A stretch of DNA of 56,335 bases from Clostridia bacterium. Lineage in GTDB: Bacteria > Bacillota_A > Clostridia > Christensenellales > Aristaeellaceae. The position numbers were made by a program, and so were the translations under genes. Where the stretch lies: NCBI GenBank assembly GCA_017399225.1, contig JAFQEB010000091.1, positions 1 through 56,335 of the forward strand. The letters run 5' to 3'. The notes beneath the pieces were generated by a model that had not been told where the DNA came from, searched no databases, and saw only the letters and a program-made list of their open reading frames with translations. Shown here in pieces: positions 34,890 through 42,615 of the stretch (positions within the stretch are counted from its first letter, which is position 1; each line of letters opens with the position of its first letter).

Positions 34890-36365
34890 TTAGCCACGGC
34901 TCCAGACGGCGCCGTCCTTGGAATCCTTGACGACAACGCCCATGGCAGAAAGCTCGTCGCGGATGCGATCGGATTCAGCCCAATTCTTGGCCTTCCGGGC
35001 CTCATAACGGGCCGTCAGCAGCGCATTGACTTTCGCAGCCTCTTCCTCAGTCGCATCAGCGGGGCCGGTAATGGTGTATTCGCCGGTGCCGGCAGCCTTG
35101 GCCGCAGCAGCAGCCTGATCCGAACGCACCTTGGCCGCAGCCTCCACAAGGCCCAGCGAAAGCACGCGGTCAAAGTCCGCCAGCAGATACAGCTTGGTAA
35201 CGCTGTCCAGCTCCCGGGCCTTGAGCACGTCGTAAACGCTGGTGATCGCCAGGGAGGTATTCAGGTCATTGGTCAGGGCCTTCAGGAACTTCTCCTGATA
35301 GGGCTTGGAAGCCTCCAGATCGGGCTGCTTTGTGTCATCGGGCTTGAGGTTCGCCACACGGCTGACCAGCTTGTTGTAAGTGCCGGCAGCGTTATCCAGG
35401 TTCTCCCAGGAGAACACAAGGTTCTGACGATAGTGGCTCTGCAGGCAGAACAGGCGATAAGCCAGCGGGTTGTAGCCCTTCTCTTCCAGCAGGGAAACAG
35501 TCAGGAACTCGCCCTTGGACTTGGACATCTTGCCGCCGGCGGTGTTCAGGTGATGCACATGGAACCAGGTATTGCACCACTCATGGCCCAGGTAAGCCTC
35601 GGACTGGGCGATCTCATTGGTGTGATGCGGGAAAGCGTTATCGATGCCGCCGCAATGCAGGTCAAGGTACTCGCCCAGATGCTTCTTGGAGATGCAGGAG
35701 CACTCGATATGCCAGCCAGGATAGCCGACGCCCCAGGGAGAATCCCACTTCAGGGCCTGATCCTCAAACTTCGACTTGGTGAACCACAGCACGAAGTCGG
35801 CCTTATTGCGCTTGTTATCGTCTGCTTCTACGTCATCGCGGACGCCCACGGCCAGGTCGTCCTCGTCATGGTCATTAAAGACGTAGTACTTTTCCAGCTT
35901 CGAGGTATCGAAGTAGATATTGCCGCCCGCATGATAGGCAAAGCCCTTCGCCAGCAGCGTCTCGATCATCTCGATGTACTCCGGAATGCAGTTGGTCGCG
36001 GGCTCCACCACGTCAGGGGTCTTGATGTGCAGCTTGGCGCAATCCGCAAAGAAGGCGTCCGTATAGAACTGAGCGATCTGCATGACCGTCTTGTTCTCGC
36101 GCTTTGCGCCCTTGAGCATCTTGTCCTCGCCGGTATCAGCATCCGAGGCCAGATGGCCCACGTCGGTGATGTTCATCACGCGCGTGACATTGTAGCCCTC
36201 ATAGCGCAGCGCCTTCTCCAGCACATCCTCCATGATATAGGAGCGCAGGTTGCCGATATGCGCAAAGTGATACACCGTCGGGCCGCAGGTGTACATGGAC
36301 ACGTCATTGCCAAAGCGGGGCTTGAACAGCTCCTTGCTGTGGGACAGCGAATTGTAAAGGAACAT
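34890..36365 (-). CDS. cysS: cysteinyl-tRNA synthetase
   Basis: A 491-residue class I synthetase. Zinc-ligand and HIGH regions are intact: MYTCGPTVYHFAHIGNLRSY contains the Cys ligand and HIGN; ECSCISKKHLGE, HCGGIDNAFPHHTNE and the KMSKS loop GGKMSKSKGEFLTV follow. The C-terminal part carries an Ala-rich linker (DQAAAAAKAAGTGEY) before the anticodon-binding end. The ATG at 36365 gives MFLYNSLSHSKELFKP, the usual CysRS start, and has GAAAGG 9 bp upstream; an in-frame ATG at 36374 is too close to that site. No T-box leader is seen in the 60-nt upstream region. Confidence 0.96.
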   Translation of the reverse strand: MFLYNSLSHSKELFKPRFGNDVSMYTCGPTVYHFAHIGNLRSYIMEDVLEKALRYEGYNVTRVMNITDVGHLASDADTGEDKMLKGAKRENKTVMQIAQFYTDAFFADCAKLHIKTPDVVEPATNCIPEYIEMIETLLAKGFAYHAGGNIYFDTSKLEKYYVFNDHDEDDLAVGVRDDVEADDNKRNKADFVLWFTKSKFEDQALKWDSPWGVGYPGWHIECSCISKKHLGEYLDLHCGGIDNAFPHHTNEIAQSEAYLGHEWCNTWFHVHHLNTAGGKMSKSKGEFLTVSLLEEKGYNPLAYRLFCLQSHYRQNLVFSWENLDNAAGTYNKLVSRVANLKPDDTKQPDLEASKPYQEKFLKALTNDLNTSLAITSVYDVLKARELDSVTKLYLLADFDRVLSLGLVEAAAKVRSDQAAAAAKAAGTGEYTITGPADATEEEAAKVNALLTARYEARKAKNWAESDRIRDELSAMGVVVKDSKDGAVWSRG

Positions 36366-36397
36366 ATATGTCATCCTTTCGGAGGTAGAATCAGCTT

Positions 36398-36426
36398 ATC
36401 ATACCACTAATTGCACGGAAAGTCAA
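36398..36426 (-). promoter_or_regulatory. cysS promoter
   Basis: On the minus strand TTGACT (36426-36421), 17-bp spacer, TATGAT (36403-36398). It sits directly after the duplicated terminator region of the GH2 gene. Confidence 0.75.
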
Positions 36427-36430
36427 ACAA

Positions 36431-36560
36431 CAGGGTCTTCGACCCGTTTATTCCTGCCGGAACCAGAACCCATAGAAATCAAACTGGCATCCCGGCAGGG
36501 TCTTCGACCCGTTTATTCCTGCCGGAACCGGAACCCATAGAAGTCGAACTGGCATCCCGG
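36431..36560. repeat. 65-bp tandem duplication at the 3' end of the GH2 gene
   Basis: 36431-36495 and 36496-36560 are two adjacent 65-bp copies that differ at three positions (A to G at the same offsets). The right copy contains the last GH2 codons, its stop codon and a GGGTC-TTC-GACCC hairpin; the left copy repeats all of this downstream of the real stop. 65 bp is not a multiple of three, so the left copy is out of frame and non-coding. The hairpins (36433-36445 and 36498-36510) could act as tandem terminators for GH2. Confidence 0.93.
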
Positions 36561-39500
36561 CAGGAAGACAAACGTGACCGTGCACATCCCCGGCAGCACC
36601 TCCACCTCGAAGGTCTGCTTCCCACGCTCGGTTCCTTTGAACTGTGCCAGCGCTGTAAGCGACTCGCCGACGTCATTCTGGAAACGGATCGTGATGGGGT
36701 TCTCATTCAGCAGTGTACAGCCATCCAGGATAAGCGTGGCCCTGTTTGCAGCGCCGAAGTCCATCCCTTCATAGATCAGGGACACATTGTTGCCAATGCC
36801 CATGATACCTTCCGTCGTCCGGACAAAGGTGTCGCCGTAGACATTGTCCGCTTCCAGCGCAGAAAGCTGCAGCCATGCCCGGCTCTGCCTTGCAAAGGAG
36901 AAGCCCTTCAAGTGTACCTTCTCCGTCAGCGTGAAGCAGATGGTGCGCAACCCTGTCAGACGCTCCGGAAGCTTGTAGCTTTCTGGCTGATAGACATTCC
37001 AGCGGGAGGGCTTCTGATACGGCAGCACCGCGATCAGTCTGCCGCCCTGACCGGGAATGCCGTCCCACATGTGCAGGTTGTGCAGATTCCCATCCAGCGC
37101 AAAAATGGGCAGTGTGATCTCATCGGAGCCGATCGCGCCAAAGTCCACATTCGTGAAGCCGACCATGCTCTGCCCATCCCTGGCAAAGGCGATGCCCTGC
37201 TCATTGCCGCTGGTGATCTCACCCTCATGCACGTCGTACAGGCCGGCGCTGACGAATCCGTAGGGATCCAGATTCGGCTGTCCCATGCCCTCCACATGGA
37301 TATCCTGCTGGCTGATAACGCGGGGATGCGCATAGCCGTTATTGCAGCTGGCACGCAGCCATACCTCGCCGTCGCCAAGACCGGTAACGGTGATCACATC
37401 CCCCTCCACCGTGTACGCAGCGCAGGGGCTCTCGATCCCCTTGGCGTTGGTGATCCGGAAGGAAATATCCTGCCGTGCTGCATTGACCGGGCAGGTCTTC
37501 ACGCGGAAGGCGACAGACGGCGCATCAGGCGTCAGCCGCTTCTCCCCCAGAGGGATCAGTTCGATCTTGCGCACGGGTACCTCATCCGGCATCGGAAGAC
37601 TCTTGCACAGTGGCATGTGACGCGCCTCTCCGGATGGGCTTGCCGCCTCGTAGACCGGAACCTCCAGCACAGCAGATTCTTTTCCGGGAGAGGATACTTC
37701 GATACGCACATTTCCGGTCTCGCCGATATCACCGATCACCGCCAGCAGCTTTCCGGAGAACAAGCAGCGAGTGGTCGTCTTGTATCCGTCTTTATCGGTG
37801 GAATCTCCGTTATCAAGGCCCAGCAGCATCCCTTGTCCCGTTACCGCAACGCTGACGCGGTCGCAGGCGTTTTCAACGGTGCGTCCCTGATCATCCTCCA
37901 TAGAGATGGTAACAAACAGCAGTTCGTCTCCGGTGGCATACAGTGCAGGCGCATTGCCGGTTTTCCCATCGCAGCGTTCAGCCCTGAGCACGATGCGCGC
38001 GCTGTCGCCGGGCGTACGGCGAATATCTTCGCACAGGATCGTTCCGTCCGCCCCATAGGCCACGGCACGGAGCTCGCCCGCTGCGTAGGGGATCTGCCAA
38101 ACGGGGCGGCACTTTTCCCAATCGAGGCCATCGACCTGCCTGCAGCCCATGGATTCACCATTCAGGAACAGTTCGACCGCTGCGCCGTTCGTCATCACTG
38201 GTACGTCTATGGTCTGCCCGGGGTTCCAGTCCCAGCTTACGCCGATATGAACCATGGGCCGATCCGTCCAAAGGGATTTGAAAAGATACCAGCAGTCCTT
38301 GGGATACACAGCAGTATCCATCATGCCGAAATAGCTGTTGCGGGTGTGATAAGGTGTGGGCTCGCCGATGTAGTCAATGCCCGTCCAGATGTACTGACCA
38401 AGAGAATACTCGCAGTTCAGATCGTCGACGATCATCTTCGCCATGTTCTGGGTGCCCCAGGAGGTCGTACTGTTTCCAAGGGAGGAGCACTGCTGGTCAT
38501 CGTCCGTAAGGATCGGTGCGCTCATCGGGAACCGGTAGATCCCGCGGCTGAACACGGAAGAGGCCGTCTCGCTGCCGTAGATCGCCCAGTCGGGATGCTC
38601 CGCATGATGCTTTTCGTAGAGCTTCTCGCCGTAATTATAGCCCACAGCCTCCACGAACTGTGCACAATGCTGCGCGCCTGCCCATGGCATGTAGTTGCTG
38701 CCGATGGTCGTGGCCCCGTTGCCCCGCGGATCATGTCGGCGCACATATTCGCAGAGCATCTTCGTCACCCGGGCTGCCTGCTCTGGCTGGTTATTGGTAT
38801 CTGCGATCTCGTTGCCGATGGACCACATCAGCACCGACGGATGGTTGCGGTCGCGGCGCACCCAGGCTGCAACATCGCTTTCTGCATCGGTATCGAAAAA
38901 GCGGGCATAATCGTAAGTGGTTTTGGGGCGCTGCCACATATCGAACGCCTCGTTCACCACCAGGAGTCCCAGCTCATCGCACAGATCCATTACAGGCCGT
39001 GCAGGCGGATTGTGGCTGGTACGCAGACTGTTTACACCCATTTCCTTCATCGCCAGAAGCTGCCGTTTTGCCGCGCGCCGGTTGAATGCGCTGCCCAGAC
39101 AGCCCAGATCCTGATGCAGGCACACGCCATGGAGCTTGACATGCTTGCCGTTAACAAACAGGCCCTGATCATTTGTGATCTTGATCTCACGGAAGCCGAC
39201 ATTCTCGCAAATGACCTGATCGCCGAAAGTCGTTTCCAGCGTGTAGAAGCAGGGATCATCCACATTCCACAGCTTTGGCGCAGGTACGGTCATATCGGCC
39301 TTCGCATGGTCTGCATCAGGGCATACGCTCGTCTCACAGACGGTCACGCCATTGTCCAGCAGGCGATGCACCACCGGCTGTACTGCACCGCCGCCCGTAA
39401 TCTCCGTCTCGACTGTCAGCGTCCAGGTATCACCGCTGCGGCAGGTAGTCACATAGGTGCCATCCAGGACAATATGTCGCTTCGGCAGCACATGAAGCGT

Positions 39501-39908
39501 TACATCCCGATAAATGCCTGCACCAGAGTACCAGCGGCTGTTCGGGCTCGTATGACGGACATGAACCATCACGGCGTTCTCTCCTGCGTTCAGCAGACCG
39601 GTAAGCACGGCGTCAAAGCAGGTATAGCCGTAATGATGCGTACATATTATTTGACCGTTCAGCAGAACATCACAATCCATATATACGCCGTCGAAACGAA
39701 GGATAACTTCCTTTGCGAGCCATTCCGGCGGTACAGTCAGCACACAGCGATACCAGCCGTCTGCATTTTCATAGAGCTGGTTTTCATCGAAAATAAGATA
39801 GTCATGGGGCAAATCCACATCAGACCATATCGCTGCCATTGCTTGCTCAAGCGTGCTGCCATTCGGCAGCTTTGCGAACTGCCATCTATTATTGAAAAGA
39901 CGCTGCAT
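36513..39908 (-). CDS. large cytoplasmic GH2 glycosidase (beta-galactosidase-like)
   Basis: A 1131-residue enzyme with no signal peptide. Order: sugar-binding jelly-roll domain (about 1-140), Ig-like domain (about 150-240), TIM barrel (about 245-540), then several beta-sandwich domains, including DUF4982-like and Ig-like regions (about 540-830), and a C-terminal carbohydrate-binding-like jelly roll (about 930-1125). The catalytic acid/base Glu367 is in MWSIGNEIAD and the nucleophile Glu447 in IYGSETAS. The Asn-Glu dyad, the HNPPA loop and the W-rich SRWYSGAGIYR motif are typical of beta-galactosidase; GH2 also contains glucuronidases and mannosidases, so the exact sugar is uncertain. The ATG at 39908 follows GGAGGATGATG. 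The 3' end is duplicated in tandem. Confidence 0.9.
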   Translation of the reverse strand: MQRLFNNRWQFAKLPNGSTLEQAMAAIWSDVDLPHDYLIFDENQLYENADGWYRCVLTVPPEWLAKEVILRFDGVYMDCDVLLNGQIICTHHYGYTCFDAVLTGLLNAGENAVMVHVRHTSPNSRWYSGAGIYRDVTLHVLPKRHIVLDGTYVTTCRSGDTWTLTVETEITGGGAVQPVVHRLLDNGVTVCETSVCPDADHAKADMTVPAPKLWNVDDPCFYTLETTFGDQVICENVGFREIKITNDQGLFVNGKHVKLHGVCLHQDLGCLGSAFNRRAAKRQLLAMKEMGVNSLRTSHNPPARPVMDLCDELGLLVVNEAFDMWQRPKTTYDYARFFDTDAESDVAAWVRRDRNHPSVLMWSIGNEIADTNNQPEQAARVTKMLCEYVRRHDPRGNGATTIGSNYMPWAGAQHCAQFVEAVGYNYGEKLYEKHHAEHPDWAIYGSETASSVFSRGIYRFPMSAPILTDDDQQCSSLGNSTTSWGTQNMAKMIVDDLNCEYSLGQYIWTGIDYIGEPTPYHTRNSYFGMMDTAVYPKDCWYLFKSLWTDRPMVHIGVSWDWNPGQTIDVPVMTNGAAVELFLNGESMGCRQVDGLDWEKCRPVWQIPYAAGELRAVAYGADGTILCEDIRRTPGDSARIVLRAERCDGKTGNAPALYATGDELLFVTISMEDDQGRTVENACDRVSVAVTGQGMLLGLDNGDSTDKDGYKTTTRCLFSGKLLAVIGDIGETGNVRIEVSSPGKESAVLEVPVYEAASPSGEARHMPLCKSLPMPDEVPVRKIELIPLGEKRLTPDAPSVAFRVKTCPVNAARQDISFRITNAKGIESPCAAYTVEGDVITVTGLGDGEVWLRASCNNGYAHPRVISQQDIHVEGMGQPNLDPYGFVSAGLYDVHEGEITSGNEQGIAFARDGQSMVGFTNVDFGAIGSDEITLPIFALDGNLHNLHMWDGIPGQGGRLIAVLPYQKPSRWNVYQPESYKLPERLTGLRTICFTLTEKVHLKGFSFARQSRAWLQLSALEADNVYGDTFVRTTEGIMGIGNNVSLIYEGMDFGAANRATLILDGCTLLNENPITIRFQNDVGESLTALAQFKGTERGKQTFEVEVLPGMCTVTFVFLPGCQFDFYGFRFRQE

Positions 39909-40014
39909 GTCATCATCCTCCGTGATAGAGATCGGATTAAGAATCACCAACGTAAAAGGTTCTATATTCCAGCGAAAAATCCTGCGTTCTCCATCTTTCT
40001 TTCATGAAACCTGT

Positions 40015-40051
40015 TATCGAAACAACAGACTTTCAGTCTTTTGTTTCGATA
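40015..40051. promoter_or_regulatory. 37-bp near-perfect inverted repeat between GH2 and the beta-CASP gene
   Basis: TATCGAAACAA (40015-40025) pairs with TTGTTTCGATA (40041-40051); inside it AGACT-TTC-AGTCT (40027-40039) pairs too. Only one mismatch interrupts 17-bp arms around a 3-nt loop. A second imperfect dyad lies at 40066-40088 (GGTCT...AGACC around TTTTTGTGAAAAA). No T-run follows, so an operator or a leader RNA hairpin is more likely than a terminator. The 39909-40194 gap holds these and the next promoter; I could not identify a GH2 promoter with confidence. Confidence 0.75.
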
Positions 40052-40127
40052 CAAACCGCACGTCTGGTCTTTTTGTGAAAAACAGACCATATTCCTCAAA
40101 ATCGCAAAAGTTTTTTATCCACGCTGT

Positions 40128-40156
40128 TTGACACGGTCTCCCGAATCGTATACAAT
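40128..40156 (+). promoter_or_regulatory. promoter of the beta-CASP nuclease gene
   Basis: TTGACA (40128-40133), 17-bp spacer, TACAAT (40151-40156). Confidence 0.85.
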
Positions 40157-40194
40157 TATCTTACACCGCTTTTGTTTCAGAAAGGAGCTTTTGT

Positions 40195-41811
40195 ATGAAA
40201 ATCACTTTTCTGGGAGCCAATCATGAAGTAACCGGAAGTCAAACCCTGATCGAATGGCGCGACGGCCGCTACCTGCTGGTCGATTGTGGCATGGAGCAGG
40301 GACAGAACGAATACGAAAACGCCGTTATGCCCGTCAGCGCCAAACAGATCGAATATGTATTTATTACCCATGCGCATATTGATCACACCGGTATGCTGCC
40401 CAAGCTCTGGCACGACGGCTTCCGCGGCAAGGTCTATACGACCCTCGAGACCAACAATCTTTGCGCCATCATGCTGGCGGACAGCGCTCACATCCAGATG
40501 TCTGACGCTGAGTATCAGACAAAGAAGAACAAGCGCAAGGGTCTGCCTGCGGTAGAACCGGCATATGATATGGATGACGTCAATGCCCTGCTGCGCAATT
40601 TCCGTCCCTGTGGCTATGAGGAACCCATCAGAATCGACGAAGGCCTGACGGTCGCCTTTACCGACATCGGCCATCTGATGGGCAGTGCCGCCATCTCCCT
40701 CTGGCTGGATGACGGAACGACCCGGAAGAAGATCGTCTTTTCCGGCGACGTGGGCAACCTGAACCAGCCGATCCTTAATGACCCCAAGTTCGTCCGCGAA
40801 GCGGATTATGTGGTCATCGAGTCCACTTATGGCGATCGTCTGCACGAGGATCGCATCGATCCGACGCCCGCGATGGTAGATGTGATCCAGCGCACCCTGG
40901 ATCGCGGCGGCAATGTGATCATTCCCTCCTTTGCTGTCGGCCGCACACAGGAGATGCTGTACATTATCCGCGACATCAAGATGCGTGGGCTGGTTCATGG
41001 GCATGACGGCTTCCCCGTTTATGTGGATAGCCCGCTTGCAAATGAAGCGACCGCGGTATTCCTGCAGTGCGATACCGAATGCCTGGATCCCTCTGCACAG
41101 GCCGTTATGGCGGCCGGCGAGAACCCCATTTCCTTCCCGGAGCTGGAGACCGTCGTGACCGCAGACGAATCCAAGAAGCTGAATGCTTCCAAGATCCCTG
41201 GTGTGATCATCTCTGCCAGCGGCATGTGTGACGCCGGACGTGTCCGCCATCACCTCAAGCACAACCTCTGGCGGCCTGAATCTACCGTTCTGTTCGTAGG
41301 CTATCAGGCCAACGGCACCCTTGGCCGCCAGCTGCAGGAGGGCAAGAAGGAAGTGAAGGTGCTGGGCGAAGAGATCACCGTCCGCGCAGAGATCGCCACG
41401 CTCCAGGGCGTCAGCGGCCATGCGGACAAGAACGGTCTCCTGCGCTGGATGGACGGTTTCTCCCCTGTGCCGCCGCAGATCTTCGTCAATCACGGTGATC
41501 ACGATCAGGCGATCGCCTTCGTTGATACGCTGCGCCAGCGTTACGGTGTACAGGTGGATTGTCCCTGGTCCGGCAGCGAATATGACCTTGCGGCCGGCAA
41601 GTGGACGCACGTTGCCCAGCCCATCCCCTATGTAAAGAAGAAGCAGGCACAGTCCGCGGGTCAGCAGGCACAGCAGGATGCGCACAATGCGCTGATGAAC
41701 GCGATCCAGCGCCTTGAGAACGCCGCCAGGAATTGCCGCAGCCTTGCCAACGGCGAACTGCGCCGACTGACCGAAAGCGTGCAGAAGATCCTGCGGGACA
41801 TTGAGAACTGA
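40195..41811 (+). CDS. beta-CASP metallo-beta-lactamase RNase, CPSF73-like
   Basis: A 538-residue soluble nuclease of the MBL/beta-CASP group with the RNA-specificity C-terminal region. The zinc motif HAHIDH is at residues 59-64, with GHLMGSAAI, FSGDVGNLNQPIL, VIESTYGDRLH and, in the C-terminal part, SGHADKNGLLRWM (the motif C His). The beta-CASP cap contains FAVGRTQEMLYII. This clade is related to the eukaryotic mRNA 3'-end endonuclease CPSF73; its bacterial targets are poorly known. A Gln/Ala-rich C-terminal stretch (QSAGQQAQQDAHNA) is followed by a helix. Its stop codon is 10 bp before the next start, so the pair forms an operon. Confidence 0.9.
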   Translation: MKITFLGANHEVTGSQTLIEWRDGRYLLVDCGMEQGQNEYENAVMPVSAKQIEYVFITHAHIDHTGMLPKLWHDGFRGKVYTTLETNNLCAIMLADSAHIQMSDAEYQTKKNKRKGLPAVEPAYDMDDVNALLRNFRPCGYEEPIRIDEGLTVAFTDIGHLMGSAAISLWLDDGTTRKKIVFSGDVGNLNQPILNDPKFVREADYVVIESTYGDRLHEDRIDPTPAMVDVIQRTLDRGGNVIIPSFAVGRTQEMLYIIRDIKMRGLVHGHDGFPVYVDSPLANEATAVFLQCDTECLDPSAQAVMAAGENPISFPELETVVTADESKKLNASKIPGVIISASGMCDAGRVRHHLKHNLWRPESTVLFVGYQANGTLGRQLQEGKKEVKVLGEEITVRAEIATLQGVSGHADKNGLLRWMDGFSPVPPQIFVNHGDHDQAIAFVDTLRQRYGVQVDCPWSGSEYDLAAGKWTHVAQPIPYVKKKQAQSAGQQAQQDAHNALMNAIQRLENAARNCRSLANGELRRLTESVQKILRDIEN

Positions 41812-41821
41812 GGTGACGTAT

Positions 41822-42556
41822 ATGCGTCCGATCATCGGCGTCACGACCAGCGTCAGCGAGGATGAGGCCGTCCTGCAGCTGAACCGCACCTACACGGACG
41901 CCCTCATAGCTGCCGGCGCAGCCCCCATCCTGCTTCCGCCTACGGATTCACCCACGCTGATCGCACAATATGCCGGAATGATCGACGGTTTGCTCCTTTC
42001 CGGCGGCGGGGATGTGGATCCGCAGCTTTTCGGCGAAACGCAACACTGGGAGATTGGCGCCATCAGCCCTGTCCGGGACGCCTTTGAGCTGGCGCTGTGC
42101 CAGACTGTGCTGGACAAAGGCACGGTTCCGATCCTGGGCATTTGCCGCGGACTACAGGTGCTGAACGTTGCATTGGGCGGCGATCTTTATCAGGATCTGA
42201 AAGCTGATTTCCCCGGGAAGACCCTGGCGCACCAGCAAAAGCAGCGCTCCTGCCACCCCTCCCACCCGGTAAGCATCGCTCCGAACACAATGCTGCATTC
42301 GATTCTTGGGCAAATGGAAGTGATGGTCAACTCCCATCATCACCAGGCCATTCGCCGCCTGCCCGAGGGCTTCATCGCCGCTGCCTCCGCGCCGGACGGG
42401 GTGACCGAGGCAGCAGAATTGCTGCATCATCCTTTCTGCATGGGCGTGCAGTGGCACCCTGAGCGGCTTTGGGATCAATGCGGTTACGCACTCCACAAGC
42501 GTATCTTTTCTGCTTTTGTTGACGCTACATCCCTCTGCAAAAAAGACAGATTATAA
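41822..42556 (+). CDS. gamma-glutamyl hydrolase / class I glutamine amidotransferase-like (PuuD-like)
   Basis: A 244-residue enzyme of the PuuD/peptidase C26 family, which cleaves gamma-glutamyl amides. The nucleophile Cys108 lies in LGICRGLQVLN, and His-x-x-Glu is in QWHPERLW. LLLSGGGDVDPQLF at the N-terminus and SHHHQAIRRLP in the middle are typical. Substrates in the family include gamma-glutamyl-GABA and folate-like compounds; no polyamine genes are nearby, so the role is open. The ATG at 41822 follows GAGGTGAC, 10 bp after the stop codon of the beta-CASP gene. Confidence 0.88.
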   Translation: MRPIIGVTTSVSEDEAVLQLNRTYTDALIAAGAAPILLPPTDSPTLIAQYAGMIDGLLLSGGGDVDPQLFGETQHWEIGAISPVRDAFELALCQTVLDKGTVPILGICRGLQVLNVALGGDLYQDLKADFPGKTLAHQQKQRSCHPSHPVSIAPNTMLHSILGQMEVMVNSHHHQAIRRLPEGFIAAASAPDGVTEAAELLHHPFCMGVQWHPERLWDQCGYALHKRIFSAFVDATSLCKKDRL

Positions 42557-42569
42557 TCCCAAGCATCAA

Positions 42570-42601
42570 AAAGCCGATTCGCATTCCTGCGAATCGGCTT
42601 T
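42570..42601. terminator. bidirectional terminator
   Basis: A perfect 14-bp stem: AAAGCCGATTCGCA (42570-42583) with TGCGAATCGGCTTT (42588-42601). It serves the PuuD-like gene and, on the other strand, the secreted-protein gene ending at 42616. Confidence 0.9.
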
Positions 42602-42615
42602 CCTTTGTATGTGTC

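Noticed and set aside
36366..36430. Possible T-box leader for cysS
   Set aside because: Only about 60 nt separate start and promoter, too short for a T-box; no specifier-like stem or T-box sequence is visible.
36411..40007. A 1198-codon open frame on the plus strand opposite GH2
   Set aside because: It is the shadow of the GH2 gene, caused by high-GC codon usage; the translation has no recognisable domain, and the minus-strand protein has clear GH2 motifs.
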